Under the pieces are notes generated by a model. That model worked only from the letters and a program-made list of their open reading frames with translations, ran no database searches and was not told where the DNA came from. A program made the position numbers and the translations under genes. Shown in pieces: positions 20,223 through 28,936 of a stretch of DNA of 37,000 bases. Source of the stretch: Symbiodinium natans (lineage: Eukaryota; Sar; Dinophyceae; Suessiales; Symbiodiniaceae); contig CAJNDS010000127.1 in the NCBI GenBank assembly GCA_905221605.1, positions 64,001 to 101,000 of the forward strand, written 5' to 3'. Numbering within the stretch: position 1 is the stretch's first letter; every line of letters begins with the position of its first letter.

Positions 20223-21740
20223 CCTTTCCCTTTCGATGCAGCTGAGAGTAGTCGGCTCAAGGCAGAAGTGAGGAAGGTAGCAGCGCCCTCGCAGTAAGCT
20301 TCTGCTCGGACAGCTGAGCAAGCCCATGATCGCAAAGGTAAATGGCTCTCCGATCCCCCTCTTTTAGTAAATGGATTTGGGGGGGGGGGGGGGCCCCCAG
20401 CCATTGGCCAATAACATTTTCCATTTAGGGGGTGGGGGGGGCGGGGGAGTGTTCCGGGGTCAACCATGCTGTATCCAGACGTTCCAGGCCTCAGAATTCC
20501 AATAATGCATTTTTGTGAGTGCTCGTTTCCTGAACTCGATTTCGTCGCTGCTGTTTGTCGGACCGAGGTCGGCATGCAATGAGACAGAAAACACAGGGCG
20601 CGTAACCAGGCAGTTACATCGCGGGGCATGTGGCCACAAGCCGGAATGGGGCAGAGACAGAAGAGTCAGATGCAAAAAACATAAACAACCGCAACAGTCA
20701 TTCATACAGCTAATTTGCCTTCTGTCGGAAATTCGAATCATGGAATCTCCGCCTGAGCCACCCACTGCTAAATGGAAAGCAGGGGGGGCGTACGTCCAGT
20801 TTCCAATTAATTCCGGGATACTTGGAGGTATGGGGGGTTCAATATTGGAAAACCACGCGTTGCCCAAAAAAGTTTTCCATTTATTGGTTTTTGGCACCTT
20901 CCCAAAAGCATTGATGTTCGGTTGGCTGTCTTGCGTGTCATGCAGTCTTGTGGGAATATGTGTCCCCTGCATCCTAAACCCTAAATTCTCCCTTCCCCCG
21001 ACTGCATTACCAGATTTCAGGTTTCGACATCCCCCGTCACACCCTAAAAGCCAGGCTGGCTGCAGCAGAGAGTAGGGCATGGTTGTTTTGACTTCTTCCA
21101 ATTCCCAAATCCGAAGCCGCTTGAACGCTCAATAAGTCGTTGTCGCTGTGACCTTCAGGGGCTGCTCTATTCAGGGGCTGTGCTAAACTAGGAATTAGGG
21201 TCACTCTTTGATATTTTGTGGGGCCTTTGTATCGATTCTACATAACAAAGTGTCCCACAAGGAAACTGAGCCTAACCCTGAACCTTTGAGTCCTAAAACC
21301 TAACTAAACCCTGAACCCTAAACCTAGAACCTGAATCTGAAACCCTGAACCCAAAATCAAGTCAAAGCCCCTTCCCTTGCTTTGTAAGGGTTTGGGGTCC
21401 GGGGGTTGATCCCAAAGGCATAAGGCACTACACTTTCTCTAAATCTAGGAAGCGCGAATTTGTACTTTTGTTTCTGGGGTGCTCAGTAGCCAAAATCCTT
21501 ACAGTGTAAGGGTGTAAGTATAAATAGAGAAACTTTAATTGGAGATAGCCTTCAACCCTAAACCGCCCTAAACCCTAATTTCTTGGGCAGTTTCTGAACC
21601 CTAAAAAGGGAGCCGAACTCCGCTTGGTGTAGAGCTTTAGGGTTTAGCACGTCGGGTTTGTGGGTTGAAGCCCCCCCTCCCCCCAAACCCCAATTTCAAA
21701 TCCTAAGCAGGTTCGGGGTTGACTTGGATGCCCTGAATCC
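20223..21740. other. Non-coding repeat-rich stretch
   Basis: It contains a 15-G run at about 20380-20394 followed by C and G tracts, an ATTGGCCAAT palindrome at about 20404, and interstitial telomere-like blocks. A 186-codon + frame at 20515-21075 shows no domain and passes through repeat words, so I do not call it a gene. Confidence 0.5.
21270..21608 (-). repeat. Degenerate CCCTAAA telomere-like repeats
   Basis: Blocks at about 21270-21355 and 21551-21608 contain many variants of CCCTAAA (CCCTGAA, CCTAACT, CCTAGAA). Outlying words occur at about 20975. The units are the complement of TTTAGGG, the plant/dinoflagellate-type telomere repeat. They are interstitial and decayed. Confidence 0.75.
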
Positions 21741-21744
21741 ATTT

Positions 21745-22580
21745 TCAAGTTTTCAAGCCTCCCAGAGCCTGCCTGAACCTTTCCCTAGGCACCCCCTAGT
21801 ATTGGCTGGGAATCGAAAGGTATCAAGACAATGACCCCATTTATTGGAAAATCATGGGGGGGGAGGCGGGGAAAGAGTGCCCTGCACGGCGTTTGGGTTT
21901 CAAGCGCCTGCCTGAACCTTTCTCTAGGAACCCCCTAGTATTGGCTGGGAATCGAAAGATATCAAGACAATGACCCCATATATTGGAAAATCATGGGCGG
22001 GGAGGCGGGGAAAGAGTGTTTGGGGACGTCCCCCCTGTCCAGATTCCATTTTTCAAGCCTCCAGAGCCTACCCCCTACTGCCGGCTGGGAATCGAAAGGT
22101 CTGAAGACAATGACCCCATAAATTGGAAAATCATGGGGGGGAGGTCGGGAAAGAGTGCCCTGCTCTGTGTTTGGGGACGTCCCCCCTGTCCAGATTCCGT
22201 TTTTCAAGCCTCCCAGGGCACAGAGTCTCCCTGAACCTTTACCTCAGCACCCCCTACTGCCGGCTGGGAATCGAAAGGTATGAAGACAAGGACCCCATTT
22301 ATTGGAAACTCATGAGGGGGGGGGGCGGCAAAGAGCGCCCTGCACAGTGTTTGGGGACGTCCCCCCTGCTCAGATTCCATTTTCAAGCCTCCCAGAGCCT
22401 CCCTGAACCTTCCCCTGGCCCTGGGAATCGAAAGCTATCAAGACAATGACCCCATTTACTGGAAAATCATGGGGGGGGTGCGCAGCGTTTGGGGACGTCC
22501 CCCTGTCCAGATTCCATTTTTTAAGCCTCCCTTAGCCTCCCTAAACCTTCCCCTCGGCACCCCCTACTGCCGGCTGGGTG
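21745..22580 (+). repeat. Six-unit satellite, unit about 140-180 bp
   Basis: The landmark GGCTGGGAATCGAAAG (or its remnant) recurs near 21804, 21943, 22083, 22262, 22420 and 22572. Units also share ACAATGACCCCATTTATTGG with AAAATCATGG, a G run, AAAGAGTGCCCTGC, the 12-bp palindrome GGGGACGTCCCC in four units, CCAGATTCCATTTTTCAAGC and CCTGAACCTT. Unit lengths vary through small deletions. No gene is supported across it. Confidence 0.88.
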
Positions 22581-22706
22581 TGGTTTTCCAGTTTAAAACC
22601 CTCTCTTTCTCTGGGTATCCCGGAAGCGGAACGTTGGAAACAGATAGTTTAAGGATTTGGAAACTGGACGTACGCCTCCCCCCCCCCCCCCTGCTTTCAA
22701 TTGTAT

Positions 22707-22955
22707 CCAATTTGGACGTGGGGGTCCCCCTACCTTCGGCTTTACATCAGCACACCTTGGTTGTTTGGGGCGGGGAAGAGGACCACAAGCTGGGAGGACA
22801 AAAAAAGTATGACCGAGCGGCATTGGACCATTGCAGACATTGTTGCAGACAGGGGAGGTGGGGGGGGGGGGGGGGGTGCTAACCCCCCCCCCCCTAACAT
22901 TCAGTGTATGTTGTATATCAGGCCCAGGGTAGGGGGACCCCCACGTCCAAATTGG
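22707..22955. repeat. Perfect 28-bp inverted repeat around a G/C-tract core
   Basis: The arm at 22707-22734 (starts CCAATTTGGACG) is the exact reverse complement of the arm at 22928-22955 (ends CGTCCAAATTGG). The 193-bp interior contains a G-run of about 17 followed closely by a C-run of about 12. It could be a foldback-type element. No target duplication was found outside the arms. Confidence 0.85.
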
Positions 22956-22959
22956 AAAT

Positions 22960-24100
22960 GTCCATTTTCCACCTCCCCAATCCCAATATGGTCGCCTGAT
23001 TCGAGCTGGCCAAAAAAGGGGCTTGCCGGTCATGTCCGATGGTCTGCATTTGTGCTTGCAGTGTTGTTTGCCAGAGACCTGTGCATACATTCATGTGAGA
23101 GGACGTTGGAAAATGGAAAATTCCATTTCTGACCCCCCCCCCCCCCCACCACAAATAGTAGGGGATGCTCTCCGCGCTTTTTTTCGTGCCTGCTTATATA
23201 GTGCGCTTGCTCAAAGTCTATATGACCCTAGGCATCTCCAACGGCACGCCGCTTTCCCCAGCGGCTGGGCCCATCTCCAAGGTGCCGCTTGCTCTTGAGC
23301 CAACCACCAGCCAGCGCACGTGGGAGGCGATCGGCATCGCTCCTTCTCAGTGGCCCCTGCAAAGGTCTTGCCGAAAAATTTTCCCTGCGCGACAATCTAC
23401 TCCTTGGTTGTCCACCATGAGGATCGCCTTTTTGTTGGAAAGCTTTGCGGTGCGCTTCGAGCATCGTGACATGTCGTAGACTAATTAGCAGCGACATTGT
23501 CGGGTCCACCGACCTTCTCCCGAAGTCCAAGGCCACAAACGGCAGCCCACAGTCCAAACGCACATCTGTGCCGCGATGCGACACGTTGTGACCAACGAGG
23601 ACTGCCAGGAACTGTTCGTCCGTGAGCTGCTGCTTGGGGCCCAGGCCTTCCAGAACGGACAGACCCGGAGCTGCTCGCGACTGCGGCCCAAACTTCTCAT
23701 TCCAGCTGGTGGCTTGCTTCCTGACATTCCCAGATCCTCCACAGCTCACTGACCGGTCTCAGCTTCCAGCTTCATTTGTAGGGATCACGAGGTTGACCAG
23801 GAGCCGGGCTGCCACGATGGCGGCCACGCCACTGCCAGCATATACTGCTTTTGGCCTTCGCTCACCTTCTGTTTGAAGCTCAAATGGTCCGAGGTCTAAC
23901 CACATGCGGCTTGTTTAACTTTTGGAAAAACAGTCGACACGGGCTTGCCACGCATCGCTTTGAGCATGAGTGACCTTGCCGTCATCACATGGAAGCTCCG
24001 TGTCCACCAGAGTCGGGGCCGCCGGCACCGACGCACCTGAACCCCAGCCTTTGACATCTTCAACGGTGATTTTTTTCCTCGCCTCTTTTCTATCCGCAGA
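22960..24100. other. Unassigned stretch between repeats
   Basis: A C-run lies at about 23132-23147. A 173-codon minus-strand frame at 23228-23749 (with LTDEQFLAVLVGHNVSHRG) has no recognisable domain. It may be a mobile-element relic. Confidence 0.3.
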
Positions 24101-24187
24101 TGTCCGGTCGGGGCCTATGCCACGGGCAGCAGCTGCCCCTAGTGGCCGCGGAGCGGCAGGCGACTCGGCCCTGCGGTGTCAGCAAGG

Positions 24188-24661
24188 TCAAGTACCCGAT
24201 CCAGCTCCGGGCCCTGTTGCTGGCTGGCATGGGGTGGAGGGCCACGGGGATCCCAGGGCAGTTCTCGTCACGGCCTGTTGCACCGAGACGGACAGGATCG
24301 CCCACCACCTGCGCGCCCATGCCGACGACGCCGCGGTCCGCACGGCTGGCGGGGTGCGCTGAGCGCGAACCCGCACGAGGTCACGGAGCAGCTGTCGCGC
24401 GCCAGCATTCCACCGCCCTGCGACCTCTGTCCCTAGCACGACGAGCTGCTGCGGGCCGCCTGCGAGCAACTCCGGGTAAGCTGCTCGCCTGCGGCGCTCT
24501 GCGACCCGCAGAGCAGCTCCATCGTGAGCCGCGGCGCAAAGCTGGGGCAAACCCGTCCGCGAGAGCGGCGAGACCAACGTCGCGTCGCAGCAGAGGGCCC
24601 GGCCAAGCGGAGTCGCTCCGTAGATGACGAGGTCAAGGCGGCGGCGGTTGTGGGCGGACAT
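24188..24661 (-). pseudogene. LINE ORF2 C-terminal remnant (reverse strand)
   Basis: On the minus strand one open frame reads RRRLDLVIYGATPLGRALCC, then DATLVSPLSRTG, AAYPELLAGG, QLVVLGTEVAGRWNAGARQL and SAWARRWWAILSVSVQQAV. This is the same C-terminal module as the 19.44-20.06 kb relic, here without internal frameshift but without the polymerase part, so it is a 5'-truncated element. The distance from the reverse transcriptase motifs and lack of a start show it is not a functional gene. Confidence 0.62.
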
Positions 24662-24888
24662 TGGGCTGTGTGCTAGCCATTGCTGGGGGACCAGCTGCCC
24701 GTTCGCTCCAACACGCAGGAACCTTGGTTTCTTTTTTCAGCGCACCCTTTTCAACGCAGCATGTGTCTCCAGTCAATGTCGGGGGCCGGGCTTGGCGGTC
24801 GAGCGGGGACCAGCATCCGCGGCAGGCGGCTGGCGAGGGGAGGGGCGACCTCCCATTGTTGGCACCGGCTCCGCGGCACCCCGCTGGA

Positions 24889-25074
24889 TGCCAACTGGCT
24901 GTTTTGGGTATTGGCCCTTGGCGGGGGCAGCGTGGGAGGCCGGGGCTGGAGCCTTGCGTGGCCCCATTTGCTTTCGGCCGGGAGGTGTGTTTGCCGCTTC
25001 GTGCCTTCCCTGGGCGGGTTGCTTTTGTGGGGTCGGCCGCTCAGCGTTTCATTTTGTCTCTTGACAAGGATCAA
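24889..25074 (+). repeat. Right copy of the dispersed inverted repeat
   Basis: This is the inverted partner of 20079-20222. The best-matching end is GTTTCATTTTGTCTCTTGAC followed by AAGGATCAA. It includes an extra GGCCGGGGCTGGAGCC-type insertion relative to the left copy. Confidence 0.75.
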
Positions 25075-25079
25075 TGCGA

Positions 25080-25466
25080 AGCCGATGCCCTGCTCCTCTC
25101 GCAGGCGGGTCCGCATGCTGCACGAGTTTTCGAGGGTCAGGGTCAGCCCGCTGGCACAGCCCTGCTGGCTGCCAGACGGGCCAAGGAGCGCGCATACCCG
25201 GAGCTCTGCCGCACCCGCCGCTGCAGGCTCACGTCATCGCGCTTGAAGTTGGGGGGCGCTGCGTCAGTGAGGCCGCCAACTGCCGCTCGGTGCCAGGCGC
25301 GGCCGTCCCAACCACCTCCAGGGCCGCATCTCTGGTCATCCCTCATCTCCTTCACAGCAGCAACGCGAACCTTCGCAGCCTCGTCGGCACGGCCAGTGTT
25401 GATGGGGACTCGCCGCTCCTCAGCGAGGTCCTTGTCAACTCTGCCCTTGCCAACCGCCTCCCGTGA
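25080..25466 (+). pseudogene. Third decayed LINE ORF2 C-terminus
   Basis: Shifting + frames give ALLAARRAKERAYPELCRTR, then VIALEVGGRCVSEAAN, then a final NLRSLVGTASVDGDSP and SALANRLP before a stop. The order AR..K..YPEL..R.R..VxxLEVGGR is that of the other two relics in the window. At least one frameshift separates the halves. Confidence 0.5.
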
Positions 25467-25651
25467 TTGCTTTCGAGCCCTGCTTCTGCACTGCGCTGGG
25501 ACCGACCACGGATAAGGGTTAAGTGTTCATGTGTTCGTTTGTGCTGTTTGAGGCTTCACGTTTTCTGCTGCGTCATTGCGTATTCTGGAGTGATCGCCCG
25601 AAGTATGTTTTGCAAGTGCTCGAGCGCGCAACCTAGCAGCGAGTAACTCTC

Positions 25652-26020
25652 TTGTCTGCCATATCAAGCTTGATTGAGAGCGAAGCCAACGTCATTTCAA
25701 ACAGCGCTGTGGCTTTATGTGAACGTGATGATCCACCTCGATCTCAAGTCCCTGGAGTGCCTCGGATATTGGCCAGCCAGGCCAGCGATGCCAGAAGCTA
25801 CTCGTACGATGATAGCGCGGCTCCTCCAACTTTGCGCATGAGTCGCATGCGCAACCAAACACTCAGCCTTGCAGACCTCGGGGAGCAAAACTGGCATTTC
25901 CTCGCCCATGCAAGTTGGCTTCTGCCCATGGCCGAGACAGAGACTTCTGAAGAAACCTGGCCAGTGGTGCGTGGAATGATTTTTCCAGGGACGGGAAACC
26001 ATCTCGGCCTTACTGTATAG
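25652..26020 (+). other. Exon-like open frame, unassigned
   Basis: A 122-codon frame contains RDDPPRSQVPGVPRILASQA and LRMSRMRNQTLSLADLGE, with non-repetitive, balanced composition. It begins at a non-ATG codon near an ATATCAAG acceptor-like site. It could be an exon of a gene just downstream of the repeat zone, but no domain is recognised. Confidence 0.3.
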
Positions 26021-26064
26021 CCTGGCAGATTTGTGTACTCGAAGTTTTAATTGCAACAAAAAAA

Positions 26065-26112
26065 GCGGAACAGAACGGAACAGAATGGAGCGGAACGGAA
26101 GGCCGGAACGGA
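26065..26112 (+). repeat. Short GGAAC-rich simple repeat
   Basis: The word CGGAACAGAA and variants (CGGAACGGAA, TGGAG) recur in about 45 bp, with a further GGAACGGA just after. Confidence 0.6.
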
Positions 26113-26640
26113 TGTGGACTCCGGAATGGACAGAACGGACGTGCCCGTGCACCGAGCCGTTCGCCTCAGTGACCAGTCTCGCCTGGCCACACACATGGCC
26201 TGCGTTCGCCGCTCTCGCCACAGTAAATGTTGCCCATAACTATAACGCCGTTTGTCCCTTCAGACGCGGCGTGCCCTTGCAACACCTGTCCGAGGGCAGT
26301 GGAGCTAACGACCGCCTATGGCCGCCTTCACGGCGACCAACCCCACGCTCCACCATCTTCTCGCCCAGCCAGACGCAGACGATTTCCGCGCCTTGCAAAG
26401 CATGACACGGTCTTGATTGGGCGTGCTGCGTGACGCGGCCCCACCCCACTGGCACCTCCTGTGAAAATTTTTTTGGGATCACGCATGTGCGGGGCTGCAA
26501 TCTCTAAAGGGGCACGTGTACGTAACGCGGAGCAGTGTGCTGGCAGCCCCATCTACAGGAAACATCGTGAACGTTGGAACCCAGCATTTGAAGTTTCGCA
26601 GCCACTGTTGTTCAAGCTGTAGCTAGGCGCACGGCGCTGG
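26113..26640. other. 5' flank of the DUF1769-like gene
   Basis: No assignable coding region. An in-frame TAG at 26620-26622 lies just upstream of the chosen start of the next gene. Confidence 0.4.
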
Positions 26641-28221
26641 ATGGCCGACCGGAGCCGTCCTTTTTTCTTAGCGTTAGGGAGCACAAATGGTGACAAAGTT
26701 CCTGTAGAAATCAATGGAACCCCAGTAGAGTTCGATTCACCTGGCTTCAAAGGCCGGGACATGCGTATACCTCAAGAGAATTGCCGGGACAGTCAGGGTG
26801 TCAGGGTGTCATGTCGCGTGCCCTCGATCCCTGAAGGTTTGTTCCATGTCATCCACGACACAGGGAACGAACCGCACAACGTGAAGCCGGAGAACACGAA
26901 TGGCCCAAGGAAGGGATTGATTGTACAATTCCAAGGAAAGTTCAAACACAATGCCACGATGGGCCAAGAAAACACTACCAACATTTGGGCTGGTGGCACA
27001 TTGGATGGAGAGCTCAACCTTGGTTGGATCATGTCAAACGTGGTCTCCGTGGGGGCCAAGTTCGCAAAGAAAAAAACCGGTGGCCGTTTCGTGATTGACC
27101 TGGGCAGCAAAACGGCACCGTGCCAGATGGGCTTCCACATACGGGCCCTCATGTGCTTTGTACGAACCCCTGATGGTGAGGATCCGCCCCCGTTAGGCAG
27201 CGAAGAAGTGGAGAACATTGCCTGGGCGGGCCCGGGCCTGCTGGAAGTGGATACAACGAGCACATACACATTCATTTGGAGAGTGGCATATCTGGACCTT
27301 TACACTTGGGAATTGTTGAAGGTGCCTGCCATTAGTCCACTCCCTTTGGAAAGTGTTCTGGGTGAGATCAAATCTGGCTGTGCCTTCATTTATGATCTTG
27401 GCCGATGCGGTGGAGAACATGGCAACTGGAGAGACAGCTTGATTCTGCAGATCTTCTTTTCCAGGGGATCTCAGGGAGAAGACTGGCAAGTAGAGCGAAA
27501 GCCATCGGCTGCCATAGATGATGACTCTCCCAAGACTGTTTTGGAAGTAGCGTCCGAAGCATCTGAGGAGGGCTCCGCAGCAGGATCTGATGTTCAGGTA
27601 CTGGTCGCGGACGATCAAAGTGATTCAGAGACGACCCAAGACTCACTCGATGATGATGATGAGGCCATTTACGACCAGGATGAGGAGGAGATTCGCGAAT
27701 TGAGCAAAAGTCACTCTCAGGCGCTGCTTCAAATCGAAAGTTGGCGCCCTCGAGAGGTCGAAGGCATATTGCCTGAAGATCTTCATGTTCAAGTTCCGTT
27801 CTACATTGAAGCAATCGATCGTTTCCGACGCCGCAAGGCCAGCGTGACCTTTCCTGTTTTCTTGGTGTCTCCAGTGTCACTTGTGACTACATGTGAAAAC
27901 AAGTTGGTGTATCATGACGCAGTTCCATGTTTGGTGCAAGTTCTGCTTGTTTTTGGCCTCGCGTAACCTTGTATGCGCATATTACGGTGGATGTCTCCAG
28001 CCATTCACTTGCATCATCACCTTGTAGGCTTTTAGCTTGATGCACGTGCCCAGCAGGTTCGCGACTGGTATATCTTCTCGCTTACTGATGCCGGTGGCAC
28101 CTTCTGGACAGCAAAGGACTCCCAGGAGCTGGCTTCACTTTGCCGCCCGAAGCGGCGGCTCCGAACCTTCCGCCGCGGTCCAGGAGCCAGAAGGCCTGTT
28201 GCAACAACTATGGAGATGTAG
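26641..28221 (+). CDS. DUF1769/UPF0590-like protein, two exons
   Basis: Exon 1 is 26641-27837 (399 residues) and exon 2 is 28057-28221 (54 residues and TAG), joined in phase across a 219-bp GC-AG intron (CGCAAG|GCCAGC...CAGCAG|GTTCGC). Resemblance is to the eukaryotic DUF1769 (UPF0590) family of unknown function. Features seen are IVQFQGKFK near 95, GGTLDGELNLGW near 118, RTPDGEDPPPLG near 175, YLDLYTWELLKVPAI near 218 and FYIEAIDRFRRRK ending exon 1, completed by VRDWYIFSLTDAGGTFW in exon 2. An acidic, presumably disordered stretch (residues about 325-355, with DDDDE and DQDEEE) is inserted before the last conserved part. An in-frame stop 20 bp upstream supports the ATG. Without splicing, the frame runs on to 27966 with an unlikely hydrophobic tail. 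Family assignment is from memory of the motif pattern. Confidence 0.65.
27838..28056 (+). other. GC-AG intron of the DUF1769-like gene
   Basis: 219 bp, a multiple of three. Although the 5' part is open, the conserved C-terminal frame resumes only after CAGCAG at 28056. Confidence 0.6.
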
Positions 28222-28650
28222 AAATTAGAGTTGGCCTAAAGCTTTAAACGTTCCCACAAAAGCGGGGGGTCAGATGTGAAGTTGTTCAGGTACACGTGCT
28301 GCGCTGTGAAAACGCTGGAGCAATTCCGCAATGTCGTGTCAGTCCAGCTCGACGGAGAATCCAAACTCAGGATCCTGCCATTGTTCCAGGTTGTTTTAGC
28401 ATCGGGCACATGTCCATTCGGTCTTTGTTGTGGCTTCAGCACAAAGTCTGACAACTCTCTGGCAGGAGCGTTGTGGTCCGAGCCGCTGTCACGGGGGAAA
28501 TGACCCCAGAGCAGACGGATAAGTCAGTGGAGGGGAGCCCGCATGCCGAATCGGGCCATTTGAGCAGCCCTGCCAGACTGGCTCACAAAGTGCCTTGACC
28601 ATGAATGAAGTCAGGCATTGGGGATTTGATGGGGACATGAGAAGTGCGTG
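28222..28650. other. Intergenic or 3' UTR
   Basis: Only short open frames without domains on either strand. Confidence 0.35.
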
Positions 28651-28657
28651 AAATCCA

Positions 28658-28858
28658 ATGAACACTACGAAGTTCAACATGTGTAAGTCCCTTAGGTCAG
28701 ACGTCGGACGCTGGGACAGCGCAGACGAGTGCAACTCATGCCACCGCGCTTTTTCGTGGCAGCGGATAGTGTTGTTTGCGGCCTGGCTTTTGCCCATGCG
28801 CGACAAGGACGAGCAAGTGTCATCCAGGAGGAGCGTACCTTGTGCACAGAAGTGCTAA
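28658..28858 (+). other. Possible upstream exon with half of a zinc-finger (FYVE-like) motif
   Basis: The frame contains GRWDSADECNSCHRAFSW, resembling the W...D...C-x2-C...F start of a FYVE finger. The diagnostic RHHCR.CG part is not found before the PH exon that follows, although a Cys-rich run ADRRLCTCEA precedes that exon. It may be an upstream exon of the PH-DUF547 gene with a missing or undetected small exon, or chance. Confidence 0.28.
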
Positions 28859-28936
28859 AACGCTAAACGTTCGCACATCTGCGATTCTGTAGACATCTGT
28901 AGGCGCGCTGACCGCAGACTGTGTACCTGCGAGGCC

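Noticed and set aside
20515-21075. 186-codon open frame on the + strand
   Set aside because: No domain; it runs through repeat words and into telomere-like sequence, and other frames are equally open.
23228-23749. 173-codon minus-strand frame as a gene
   Set aside because: No recognisable domain, no second exon in phase, and it lies within repeat-derived DNA.
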